Positions 1 to 6,962 of a stretch of 10,862 bases of DNA are shown here, one piece after another. Position 1 is the first letter of the stretch; each line of letters opens with the position of its first letter. The position numbers and the translations under genes were made by a program. This DNA is from Bacteroidota bacterium (GTDB lineage Bacteria > Bacteroidota > Bacteroidia > Bacteroidales > Prolixibacteraceae). The stretch covers positions 1-10,862 of the forward strand of contig DAOVTY010000085.1 of assembly GCA_030632865.1 (NCBI GenBank), given 5' to 3'. Under the pieces are notes generated by a model that had not been told where the DNA came from, did not search any database, and saw nothing but the letters and a program-made list of their open reading frames with translations.

Positions 1-4
1 CAAA

Positions 5-391
5 ATGGAAATAGTAAACACAATAGGACGTAGAAAATCAGCAGTAGCACGTATTTACGTGAGCGAGGGCAAAGGTAATGTTACTGTAAATAAAAGGGAA
101 TTAAAAGAATATTTCCCATCTTCTATATTACAATACATTGTTTTGCAGCCATTAAATTTGCTTGATGTCCCAGAGAAATTCGATATTAAAGTGAACCTTG
201 GCGGTGGTGGACCATCAGGACAAGCAGAAGCTTTACGATTGGCAATTTCTCGTGCGATGCTAAAAATTGACCCAGAATCGAGATCGGCGTTAAAAGCTGC
301 TGGCTTTTTAACAAGAGATCCTCGAGAGGTGGAACGTAAAAAGCCTGGGCAACCAAAAGCTAGAAAACGTTTCCAATTTTCAAAACGTTAA
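5..391 (+). CDS. rpsI: 30S ribosomal protein S9
   Basis: Ribosomal protein S9 (uS9) of the small subunit; its C-terminal tail reaches toward the tRNA in the P site. The 128-residue product is full length for Bacteroidota. The N-terminal GRRKSAVARIY motif (residues 8-18), the glycine-rich GGGGPSGQAEALRLAISRA segment (about 66-84) and the basic tail ending KARKRFQFSKR (118-128) are all family hallmarks. The ATG lies four bases into the window, so nothing upstream can be seen; rplM (L13) is the usual upstream partner, but that is inference. It is followed by a 98-bp gap holding a structured leader, then rpsB. No anomaly in length or key residues. Confidence 0.98.
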   Translation: MEIVNTIGRRKSAVARIYVSEGKGNVTVNKRELKEYFPSSILQYIVLQPLNLLDVPEKFDIKVNLGGGGPSGQAEALRLAISRAMLKIDPESRSALKAAGFLTRDPREVERKKPGQPKARKRFQFSKR

Positions 392-414
392 TATTAATTT
401 TAAATTATATGGAT

Positions 415-467
415 CTAAAACGGTTTTGACTTCCGACATGTCGGGACTACTCAACGGTTGCTTTTAG
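415..467 (+). promoter_or_regulatory. Putative structured rpsB leader (S2 autoregulation candidate)
   Basis: The rpsI-rpsB gap can fold into one long interrupted stem: 415-420 with 462-467 (CUAAAA/UUUUAG), 421-423 with 458-460 (includes G-U pairs), 426-429 with 451-454 (UUGA/UCAA), capped by the palindrome CCGACATGTCGG at 433-444. The segment is distinctly more GC-rich than the flanking AT-rich sequence. S2 is known to repress its own rpsB-tsf mRNA through a leader in E. coli. That this element does the same here is inference. No promoter of the TANNTTTG type is visible in the gap, so rpsB is probably read through from rpsI. Confidence 0.5.
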
Positions 468-489
468 GAACATAATAAAAAGTAAACAG

Positions 490-1320
490 ATGCCTAAGAC
501 AAATTTTCAGGAATTATTAGATGCAGGTGTACATTTTGGTCACCTAAAAAGAAAGTGGAATCCAAACATGGAACCTTATGTTTTCATGGAGAAAAATGGA
601 ATTCACATTATAGACCTTCAAAAAACAATTGTTAAAATTGATGAGGCCGCCGCTGCAATTAAACAAATTGCAAAATCGGGTCGAAGAATTTTATTTGTTG
701 CAACAAAAAAGCAAGCCAAAGATTTGGTTTCAGATTTAGTGAAAAGTTCAGGAATGCCCTATGTAACTGAACGCTGGCCAGGAGGAATGCTTACCAATTT
801 CCCAACTATTCGCAAAGCGGTTAAAAAAATGGTTACCATTGATAAAATGGCTAACGAACCAAGTTGGACAAATCTTTCTAAAAGAGAGAAACTGCAAATT
901 ACCAGACAACGTGCTAAATTGGAAAAAATATTGGGAAGTATCTCAGATTTAACTCGTTTACCTGCTGCTCTTTTTATAGTTGACGTATTGAAAGAGAAAA
1001 TTGCTGTTCGCGAAGCTCAGCGTCTTGGAATTCCAATTTTTGCAATGGTTGACACAAATTCAAATCCAGAGGGAATTGATTTTGTCATTCCAGCAAATGA
1101 CGATGCTTCACAATCTATTAAATTAATTGTTGGTGTTATAACCGATGCAGTTAAAGAGGGATTAAATGAGCGTAAATTTGAGAAAGAAAAGGAAGAAGCA
1201 GATGCCGCAGCCAACAGACTAGCTAAGAAAAAAGCTAAAGAGGATGCAGCTGCAGCAAAACAGGCAGAAGCTGAGGCAAAAGCTAAAGCTGATTCAGAAA
1301 AAAAATTAGAAGATAAATAA
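490..1320 (+). CDS. rpsB: 30S ribosomal protein S2
   Basis: Ribosomal protein S2 (uS2), a late-assembling small-subunit protein bound near S1 on the back of the 30S head. The N-terminus reads ELLDAGVHFGHLKRKWNPNM, the standard S2 opening, followed by NGIHIIDLQKT (about 36-46), RWPGGMLTNF (about 95-104) and a C-terminal core with PIFAMVDTNSNP (about 182-193). At 276 residues it is longer than the 241-residue E. coli protein. The excess is a charged, alanine- and lysine-rich tail from about residue 226, probably helical or disordered, as commonly found in Bacteroidota. No Shine-Dalgarno sequence precedes the ATG. It lies 42 bp ahead of tsf and is probably co-transcribed with it. Confidence 0.98.
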   Translation: MPKTNFQELLDAGVHFGHLKRKWNPNMEPYVFMEKNGIHIIDLQKTIVKIDEAAAAIKQIAKSGRRILFVATKKQAKDLVSDLVKSSGMPYVTERWPGGMLTNFPTIRKAVKKMVTIDKMANEPSWTNLSKREKLQITRQRAKLEKILGSISDLTRLPAALFIVDVLKEKIAVREAQRLGIPIFAMVDTNSNPEGIDFVIPANDDASQSIKLIVGVITDAVKEGLNERKFEKEKEEADAAANRLAKKKAKEDAAAAKQAEAEAKAKADSEKKLEDK

Positions 1321-1362
1321 TTAGTAACGGTTAATAATAACCATTTAAAAAGAGATTTTATT

Positions 1363-2190
1363 ATGTCTTTTACAACAGCCGACGTAGTTAAACTACGTAA
1401 AGTAACAGGTGCGGGGATGATGGATTGTAAAAATGCCCTGAAAGATGCTGAAGGAGACTTCGACAAAGCTCTTCAAATAATCCGCGAAAAGGGAAAAGCT
1501 ATTGCCAATAAACGTGCCGACAGAGACGCGGCAGAAGGTGTTGTACTGGCAAAAGTTACAGCCGACAATAAATTTGGTGCCATAGTAGTATTAAATTGTG
1601 AAACTGATTTTGTTGCTAAAAATGATAAATTTGTTGCTTTTGTTGACAGCATTTTAGATGTTGCTCTTACAAATAAAGCTGAAAATTTAGATGCATTGAA
1701 AGCATTAGAGTTAGACGGAACTATTATTGATACTTTAGTAACCGAACAAACTGGTGTTATTGGAGAGAAATTGGAACTTTCATATTACAAAAGTATTTCT
1801 GCCGAAATGTTAATTGGGTACATTCACCCTGGCAACAAACTGGCTACCTTAGTTGGTTTTAACCAAGGAGAAGTTAAAACTCAGGTCGCAAAAGATATTG
1901 CAATGCAAATTGCTGCAATGGCTCCAGTGGCTATTGATAAAGATGCAATTTCTCAGGAAGTTATTGATAAAGAAATTGAAATTGCAAAAGAAAAATATCG
2001 TCAGGAAGGTAAACCCGAAGCAATGCTTGATAAAATTGCTCAAGGTTCATTAAATAAGTGGTTCAAAGATGTTACCTTGTTAAACCAAACTTATGTAAAA
2101 GATGGTAAGATTTCAGTTAAAGAATTCTTGAAACAAAGCAACAAAGAACTTACAGTTACTGCATTCGATCGTTATACTTTGGATGTATAA
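1363..2190 (+). CDS. tsf: Translation elongation factor Ts
   Basis: Elongation factor Ts, the nucleotide exchange factor that releases GDP from EF-Tu in the cytoplasm. The N-terminal UBA-like module is clear (LRKVTGAGMMDCKNAL, about residues 11-26), followed by the EF-Tu-contacting TDFVAKN motif at 81-87 and the two core subdomains, including the IGYIHPGNKLATLVGF stretch near 150-166. Length, 275 residues, is typical. Its position directly after rpsB is the almost universal bacterial arrangement. An intrinsic terminator 21 bp beyond the stop codon ends the rpsB-tsf transcript. Confidence 0.98.
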   Translation: MSFTTADVVKLRKVTGAGMMDCKNALKDAEGDFDKALQIIREKGKAIANKRADRDAAEGVVLAKVTADNKFGAIVVLNCETDFVAKNDKFVAFVDSILDVALTNKAENLDALKALELDGTIIDTLVTEQTGVIGEKLELSYYKSISAEMLIGYIHPGNKLATLVGFNQGEVKTQVAKDIAMQIAAMAPVAIDKDAISQEVIDKEIEIAKEKYRQEGKPEAMLDKIAQGSLNKWFKDVTLLNQTYVKDGKISVKEFLKQSNKELTVTAFDRYTLDV

Positions 2191-2211
2191 ATTATAAGCG
2201 ATAAAATATTT

Positions 2212-2246
2212 AAGAGCTATCAGTTAATTCGGGTAGCTCTTTTTTT
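2212..2246 (+). terminator. Intrinsic terminator after tsf
   Basis: An inverted repeat AAGAGCTA (2212-2219) / TAGCTCTT (2234-2241), extendable by two pairs to 2221/2232, has a roughly 10-base loop and runs into a T tract ending at 2246. It sits 21 bp past the tsf stop in the sense direction, as expected for a Rho-independent terminator. Confidence 0.88.
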
Positions 2247-2260
2247 GTAAAAAACTGTTC

Positions 2261-2268
2261 TATATTTG
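2261..2268 (+). promoter_or_regulatory. Promoter -7 element upstream of pyrH
   Basis: TATATTTG matches the Bacteroidota sigma-A -7 consensus TANNTTTG exactly. It lies 15 bp past the tsf terminator and 25 bp ahead of the pyrH ATG, so pyrH probably has its own short-leader transcript. No TTG occurs at the expected 17-23 bp spacing upstream; the nearest (ending at 2247) is only 13 bp away, so the -33 box is weak or absent. Confidence 0.5.
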
Positions 2269-2293
2269 TATAATTTTAGAAATCAAAAGTATA

Positions 2294-3004
2294 ATGACAA
2301 AATATAAACGAATACTTTTAAAATTAAGTGGCGAGTCGTTAATGGGAACTCAAAACTATGGTATTGATACAACTCGATTAAACGAATACGCAGAACAAAT
2401 TACTAAACTTGTAGAAAATGGTGTACAGGTTGGAATTGTTATTGGAGGAGGAAATATTTTCCGAGGATTAAGTGGAGCTACCGATGGTTTCGATCGGGTA
2501 AAAGGAGACCAGATGGGAATGTTGGCTACAGTAATTAATAGCCTTGCTTTAAACTCTGCGTTGCATGCTGTTGGTACTAAGACAAAAGTTTTCACATCTA
2601 TTAGAATGGAGCCGGTTGGCGAATTTTATTCAAAAGACAAAGCAATAGACGCATTGGAAGGTGGAACTGTTGTAATTATTTCTGGCGGAACTGGCAACCC
2701 ATATTTTACAACCGATACGGCAAGTGTACTCCGAGGTATAGAAATAGAAGCTGAAATAATGTTGAAAGGAACTCGTGTTGATGGCGTTTATAGTGCTGAT
2801 CCTGAAAAGGATCCGAATGCAACTAAATTCGAAAAAATAACTTTCGATGAGATCTATAATAGAAATCTTAAAATTATGGATTTAACGGCAACAACACTCT
2901 GCAAAGAAAATAATTTACCTATTTTAGTTTTTAACATGGATCAGAAAGGTAATTTACAGAAGGTTATGAACGGAGAAAGTATTGGAACAATTGTTCACAA
3001 CTAA
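2294..3004 (+). CDS. pyrH: Uridylate (UMP) kinase
   Basis: Bacterial UMP kinase, which phosphorylates UMP to UDP with ATP in pyrimidine nucleotide synthesis; a cytoplasmic hexamer of the amino acid kinase fold. The 236-residue product carries KLSGESLMG (10-18), the nucleotide-binding IGGGNIFRG (50-58), DQMGMLAT (72-79), the GGTGNPYFTTDTA substrate loop (about 131-143) and LKGTRVDGVYSADP (about 157-170), all diagnostic of PyrH rather than aspartate or glutamate kinases. It occupies its usual place between tsf and frr. An upstream -7 box and preceding terminator suggest it is transcribed separately from tsf. No terminator hairpin follows the stop. Confidence 0.98.
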   Translation: MTKYKRILLKLSGESLMGTQNYGIDTTRLNEYAEQITKLVENGVQVGIVIGGGNIFRGLSGATDGFDRVKGDQMGMLATVINSLALNSALHAVGTKTKVFTSIRMEPVGEFYSKDKAIDALEGGTVVIISGGTGNPYFTTDTASVLRGIEIEAEIMLKGTRVDGVYSADPEKDPNATKFEKITFDEIYNRNLKIMDLTATTLCKENNLPILVFNMDQKGNLQKVMNGESIGTIVHN

Positions 3005-3037
3005 AAAAATGCAATAGATTTTATTTTATTTTCAAAA

Positions 3038-3071
3038 TTGAAGTTTACATATTTATTTTTTTCTATATTTG
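3038..3071 (+). promoter_or_regulatory. Candidate promoter for frr
   Basis: TATATTTG at 3064-3071 matches the Bacteroidota -7 consensus TANNTTTG, and a TTG at 3038-3040 lies 23 bp upstream, within the 17-23 bp spacing reported for this phylum. The element ends 36 bp ahead of the frr start, inside the 103-bp pyrH-frr gap. It could give frr its own transcript in addition to read-through from pyrH. Confidence 0.5.
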
Positions 3072-3107
3072 CTAACAGTTGATAGTTGGTAAAATAGTTT
3101 TAACCTA

Positions 3108-3671
3108 ATGCAAGAAGAAGTAGATTTCGTTTTAGAGCATACAGAAGAGAAAATGAGTGGAGCAATTACGCACCTCGAAAAGGAACTTCTTCATATACGC
3201 GCAGGAAAAGCATCGCCAAGTATGTTAGATGGACTAACTGTAGACTATTACGGGAGCATGACTCCTTTGAGTCAGGTTTCAAATGTTAGTACACCTGATG
3301 CAAGGACAATAGCTATTCAACCATGGGAGAAAGGATTAATTTCTGTTATTGAAAAAGCAATTATGAATGCCAATTTGGGATTTAACCCAGATAATAACGG
3401 AGAAATAATTAGAATAAATATTCCGGTTTTAACGGAAGAGAGACGAAAAGACTTGGTAAAACAAGTTTATCAAGAGGGAGAAACTGCTAAAATAAGTGTT
3501 AGAACTGCTAGAAAAGAGGCAAATGATGGCTTGAAAAAATTACAAAAAGATGGCTTGTCTGAAGATTTAGAAAAAGATGCTGAAGCTGTAGTTCAAAAGT
3601 TGACTGATAATTTTGGAAATAATATTGACGATTTAGTGCAAACTAAGGAGAAAGATATTATGACGATATAA
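3108..3671 (+). CDS. frr: Ribosome recycling factor
   Basis: Ribosome recycling factor, which with EF-G splits the post-termination ribosome. The 187-residue product is the expected length. HIRAGKASPSMLDG (about 29-42), VDYYGSMTPL (about 45-54), the LTEERRKDLVKQ helix (about 108-119) and ARKEANDGLKKL (about 134-145) match the conserved three-helix-bundle and beta domains of the family. The ATG is the first in frame that gives the normal N-terminus. It is the last gene of the plus-strand translation and nucleotide block, and a strong terminator follows 48 bp after the stop. Confidence 0.98.
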   Translation: MQEEVDFVLEHTEEKMSGAITHLEKELLHIRAGKASPSMLDGLTVDYYGSMTPLSQVSNVSTPDARTIAIQPWEKGLISVIEKAIMNANLGFNPDNNGEIIRINIPVLTEERRKDLVKQVYQEGETAKISVRTARKEANDGLKKLQKDGLSEDLEKDAEAVVQKLTDNFGNNIDDLVQTKEKDIMTI

Positions 3672-3719
3672 AGATTGTTTTCTGTTTTCTGAACATTGTT
3701 TAATTGTTTTCATGGCTTT

Positions 3720-3750
3720 GAGGCAGCTTGTAGAAGCTGCCTCTTTTTTT
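3720..3750 (+). terminator. Intrinsic terminator after frr
   Basis: A perfect 10-bp stem, GAGGCAGCTT (3720-3729) paired with AAGCTGCCTC (3734-3743), has a GTAG tetraloop and is followed directly by seven T residues (3744-3750). It is a textbook Rho-independent terminator for the frr transcript. Confidence 0.95.
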
Positions 3751-3786
3751 ATGCTTGTTTGTTATCTCCCTTAAATATGAGGACAC

Positions 3787-3815
3787 AAAAAAACCTGCCT
3801 TACAAAGACAGGTTT
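3787..3815 (-). terminator. Intrinsic terminator of the minus-strand cluster
   Basis: Read on the minus strand, AAACCTG (3815-3809) pairs with CAGGTTT (3797-3791). Two further pairs past a mismatch extend the stem, and the run of A residues on the plus strand at 3787-3793 supplies the U tract. It lies 19 bp beyond the stop of the small 3835-4080 gene and faces the frr terminator, so transcription converges on this gap. Confidence 0.85.
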
Positions 3816-3834
3816 CTTAATAAATTACATCAAT

Positions 3835-4080
3835 TTATTTCTTCTTTTTCTTAATAACTAAAAAGGCACCAACTGCAACAACAACTACAGCCACAATGAT
3901 TATTATTGTAGTGTTTGAACCCGATTGTTCTGCTCCTGCAAGTAAATCCTGCTCCATATAAGAGCTGTCCTGCACATTTAAATTATCTATGTAAGTTCCT
4001 TCGTCCTGAGCCAATAAAATATAAGGAAGGCTCAAAATATTTAGCATTAATAATGCAAAAAATCTTTTTACTGTTTTCAT
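3835..4080 (-). CDS. Small secreted, membrane-anchored protein of unknown function
   Basis: An 81-residue product not recognised as any named family. Residues 1-25 look like a Sec signal peptide: basic MKTVKR, a hydrophobic core, and a likely cleavage near LLAQ/D. A short acidic, polar linker follows (about 26-54, with DEGTYIDNLNVQDSSYMEQD). A strongly hydrophobic segment rich in isoleucine and valine (about 57-76) then ends in five lysines. This predicts a single-pass protein with the linker outside the inner membrane and a basic cytoplasmic anchor. It starts 16 bp after the GT-C glycosyltransferase stop and sits directly before the cluster terminator, so it is probably the last gene of that operon. 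Codon structure and signal peptide make a real gene likely; function is unknown. Confidence 0.75.
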   Translation of the reverse strand: MKTVKRFFALLMLNILSLPYILLAQDEGTYIDNLNVQDSSYMEQDLLAGAEQSGSNTTIIIIVAVVVVAVGAFLVIKKKKK

Positions 4081-4096
4081 TATTTCTAATTTATAA

Positions 4097-6043
4097 TTAA
4101 TTATATATTTTTTCTTTTACTACTTTTAACAACGGAGCTGCATTTTTATATCTCGGATTTATTGTAATTAATTCTTGTAATGTTTTCAGCGACTCAGTAT
4201 ATTTTTTATCGTTGAATAATTTTTGAGCCTTTAATAAATATAATGGCTCGTAAAATGGATGGATTTCAAAACCTCTTTTTAATATTGTCTCAAATTCATC
4301 AAAATTATTTTTACCAAAACAAATTTTTGCCAAATGTACAAATAACCAAACATTTTTAGGGTCTGTTTTAATTGCTTCTTTTATTAACTGTTCTCCCGTT
4401 TCCAAGTTCCCATTATTTATTTCTGAAATGCCATAAAAATCATTTTTATCTGAACGCTTTATAAGTACAGCAACCGGATTTCCGCGATGATAAAAGGTTT
4501 TAACGATTTGAGAGGATTGCCATGTTTCATTTTTTAATTGAAATGGATGAATGTAATTTACCCCAAATAAACCATAATCCCAGTCTGTTGAACTTCTTTC
4601 TAAATAACGAGAATATTGATATTTAACATTCGGTACATTTTCAAAATAATTTGAAAGGTTACAATTTGTTGCTACAATAACATCCTCTTCTCCTATTAAT
4701 TCAACTAAATACTCAGATGATTTTTTAATTGAATGAAAATAATAATCGTATTCATAATTTGACCATGCATTTTTATTTTCTCCCGCTATTGTGTTGAAAT
4801 ATATATAATCAGCCGGAAATGTTGCTACCTGATGTTTTATTGGGAATATTATTGAAATAAAAAATAAGCCTATTACCGGGTATTTTATTATTTTACTAAG
4901 ATTAGACTTTCGTAATTTAATAATTCCTATTGATGAAAACACCGCAAACAAAGGCAAAACAAATAACATTTGTCGCACTCCACTGTATAAATTTGCACCA
5001 ATTATAATTACATAAATAATTGGAAAAAGTAGTGTAAAAAAGACAAACAACTCTAAAAAGAGTTGTTTGCTTTTAATTGGTTTAGGCACGTATATATTTA
5101 AGGGTATGATACTTATTATGAATCCGAGAATGATAAATCCCGGTGTAGATATTAAAATCCATTTTGGTAAATAATACCAAGGTAATTGAGTGCTCCATAA
5201 AAGTTCTCCTTCGAAAATTTGCCTGATACTAACCTTATAGTGCTCCATTACACTTAAACTTTTCAGGGGGTTTTGAAAAACATCTTGCAAGGCAAAGGGC
5301 CAAAATAATAATCCGGCAAAATAGCCGATTATAACAATAACTACTCCCTGACCCAGTAGCCTTCCAAAATAATGTTTAGTTGAAACTATTTGTTTAAGAT
5401 AAAAAGGTTTCGAAATAATATAGGAGATAATTGCCAACCCTAAATATGCAAAAAGAATAAGACCTCCAATTCTTACTGAATTTGTAAAAGCAATTGCAAG
5501 TGCTAGCCAAATTGTAGTTGACCATTTTATACGGGGCAATTCTTTAATAAAAAGAATAATAAAATATATTCCAGCTGCGTAACCTACAGCAAAAGGTATA
5601 TCTTTTAAATTACCGAATGCCTGCCCGAATAATCGAGGCATTGCAATCATTGATATAACTGTTAATGTGGCAACTGAAAATGATCCACTCAATTGATAAC
5701 TAATTAAAGCAGCAAAAAATAGTAATAACCAAAAGAATAAAGCACCGGTAAAATGTCTTGTTAAAAATTCGTCTTCAATATTAAATGTACGATTGATTAA
5801 TGCCGTTAAATTATCAACTGACTGTCCATAATATTTTAAATTTGTAATCGGAGTTTCAAGGTTGGAAACATCATCTCCTCCAGTAAAATACCAGTTCACA
5901 ACATTTTTCGCATGCGGATAGTGCAATTGTTCATCAACATTTACTGCAGCTTTTGGAGCTAGAAATAGAAGTAATATTGCAGCTAAAAAAAGAGATGCTG
6001 CAAATGTATTTCGTGCGGTAAATATGTCGATGTATCTATTCAT
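4097..6043 (-). CDS. GT-C fold membrane glycosyltransferase with C-terminal TPR domain
   Basis: A 648-residue polytopic protein. An N-terminal membrane helix (about 14-30) leads into a loop with the acidic pair D37-E38, the place where GT-C enzymes of the GT39/GT83 (PMT/ArnT) type carry their catalytic aspartate. NLKDIPFA (145-152) resembles the NPKDIPF motif of this group, and a periplasmic stretch near 415-445 (YFNTIAGENKNAW, then YEYDYYFHSIK) matches its conserved region. About ten further hydrophobic helices lie between 99 and 402. From about 540 to 640 there are three TPR-like helical pairs. Such enzymes use a polyprenyl-phosphate sugar donor and act on the outer face of the inner membrane. 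The start codon overlaps the upstream GT2 gene by 8 bp (ATGAATAG), so the two are probably translationally coupled. Donor sugar and acceptor cannot be told from sequence. An unusual hairpin lies inside the gene at 5036-5069. Confidence 0.85.
   Translation of the reverse strand: MNRYIDIFTARNTFAASLFLAAILLLFLAPKAAVNVDEQLHYPHAKNVVNWYFTGGDDVSNLETPITNLKYYGQSVDNLTALINRTFNIEDEFLTRHFTGALFFWLLLFFAALISYQLSGSFSVATLTVISMIAMPRLFGQAFGNLKDIPFAVGYAAGIYFIILFIKELPRIKWSTTIWLALAIAFTNSVRIGGLILFAYLGLAIISYIISKPFYLKQIVSTKHYFGRLLGQGVVIVIIGYFAGLLFWPFALQDVFQNPLKSLSVMEHYKVSIRQIFEGELLWSTQLPWYYLPKWILISTPGFIILGFIISIIPLNIYVPKPIKSKQLFLELFVFFTLLFPIIYVIIIGANLYSGVRQMLFVLPLFAVFSSIGIIKLRKSNLSKIIKYPVIGLFFISIIFPIKHQVATFPADYIYFNTIAGENKNAWSNYEYDYYFHSIKKSSEYLVELIGEEDVIVATNCNLSNYFENVPNVKYQYSRYLERSSTDWDYGLFGVNYIHPFQLKNETWQSSQIVKTFYHRGNPVAVLIKRSDKNDFYGISEINNGNLETGEQLIKEAIKTDPKNVWLFVHLAKICFGKNNFDEFETILKRGFEIHPFYEPLYLLKAQKLFNDKKYTESLKTLQELITINPRYKNAAPLLKVVKEKIYN
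5036..5069 (-). terminator. Intragenic terminator-like hairpin inside the GT-C gene
   Basis: A perfect 11-bp inverted repeat, CAAACAACTCT (5044-5054) and AGAGTTGTTTG (5059-5069), encloses a 4-base loop. On the coding (minus) strand it is followed by TC and then six T residues (5041-5036), giving the shape of a Rho-independent terminator. It spans codons about 325-333 (SKQLFLELF). The stem is AT-rich, so its strength is uncertain, and whether it terminates or pauses transcription is inference. Confidence 0.45.
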
Positions 6044-6950
6044 AAAAATTTTTCACCAAATAAATAGGGCGTTTTTGTACCTCTTTGTATATTCTGAAAA
6101 TATATTCTCCAATAATTCCGAGAAACGTAAGTTGTACTGAACCAAAAAAACTAATTGCCAAAAAAGTTGACGACCAACCGATTGGAGCTAGTCCTAACGA
6201 TTTCGAACTTAAGGTGTAAATAATGGCACCAAGAAAAATCATTACTCCAAATAGTCCTAAATACAAGCATGCTTTTATTGGCCATTTCGAGAATGAATAG
6301 ATAGCATCTGCAGCAAGAGTAAAAAGCTTTCTTCGACTCATTTTAGCTTTGCCTTCCAATCGTTCTGGCCGATCGTAGGTTATAAATTCATGCTTAAAAC
6401 CAATAAAATTTCTAATTCCGGGTAAATATCTATTTTGCTCCGAGAATTGTAAAATTGCCTGATGCGCTTTTGTATTTAGAATACAAAAATTACCTGCATG
6501 TGCAATTTGCTGTTCCTCCGAAACACTACTGAAAATTCGATGAAAAATATTTGTGTAAATCTTTCGACTTAATTTTTCATTTCGCTTTTCTCTTACTGCC
6601 GTAATTATATCGGCATTTGCCTCTTTAATTTTACTGAAAAGAACCGGAATTAAATTTGGTGGATCCTGAAAATCACCATCCATCATAACCACAAAATCAC
6701 CTTTTGCATACTCTAGTCCGGCAGTTAGTGCGCTTTGTAACCCAAAGTTGCGCGAAAGAGAAATAACTTTAAGTTGATTGTTCTTTTCTCTAAATTCTAA
6801 TAACCTTTCAAGCGTTGAATCAGTACTTCCATCATCAACACAAATAATCTCAAAATCGGCACTAGTTTTTTTAAGGTTCATAAAAACCTCATCGGCTAAT
6901 TGGGTTACTAAATTACTTTCGTTTAAAAGTGGTATGACTACTGAAATCAT
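6036..6950 (-). CDS. Polyprenyl-phosphate glycosyltransferase, GT2 (GtrB/ArnC/DPM1-like)
   Basis: A GT2 glycosyltransferase that probably moves a sugar from a nucleotide donor to undecaprenyl phosphate on the inner face of the membrane. With the ATG at 6950 it has 304 residues and begins MISVVIPLLNE, the usual family opening. An in-frame TTG at 6962, directly after the upstream stop codon, would add only four residues. Visible motifs are DDGSTD (39-44), SRNFGLQSAL (66-75), the metal-binding DGDFQDPP (91-98), RLEGKAKMSRRKL (197-209) and two C-terminal membrane helices (about 228-248 and 262-283). The layout matches GtrB, ArnC and the bacterial DPM1 group; the sugar is not determinable. It starts 12 bp after the oxidoreductase gene and overlaps the GT-C gene by 8 bp, implying that its lipid-linked product feeds that enzyme. 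Confidence 0.93.
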   Translation of the reverse strand: MISVVIPLLNESNLVTQLADEVFMNLKKTSADFEIICVDDGSTDSTLERLLEFREKNNQLKVISLSRNFGLQSALTAGLEYAKGDFVVMMDGDFQDPPNLIPVLFSKIKEANADIITAVREKRNEKLSRKIYTNIFHRIFSSVSEEQQIAHAGNFCILNTKAHQAILQFSEQNRYLPGIRNFIGFKHEFITYDRPERLEGKAKMSRRKLFTLAADAIYSFSKWPIKACLYLGLFGVMIFLGAIIYTLSSKSLGLAPIGWSSTFLAISFFGSVQLTFLGIIGEYIFRIYKEVQKRPIYLVKNFYE

Positions 6951-6962
6951 TTTAATTTTCAA

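Noticed and set aside
1329..1342. Small hairpin GGTTA-ATAA-TAACC between rpsB and tsf
   Set aside because: Only 5 bp, AT-rich and without a T tract. It would not end transcription, and rpsB-tsf are expected to be co-transcribed.
1017..1466. 149-codon minus-strand open frame across the end of rpsB and start of tsf
   Set aside because: Lies antisense to two certain genes. Its serine/alanine-rich product mirrors the lysine/alanine-rich S2 tail, so it is a shadow frame.
2798..2813. GATCCT-GAAA-AGGATC hairpin with a GNRA-type loop inside pyrH
   Set aside because: It encodes the conserved ADPEKDP motif of UMP kinase, so the pairing is adequately explained by protein sequence and chance.
4092..4105. 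AT-only palindrome TATAATTAATTATA at the end of the GT-C gene
   Set aside because: It consists only of A and T in a very AT-rich stretch and overlaps the stop codon; such palindromes are expected by chance.
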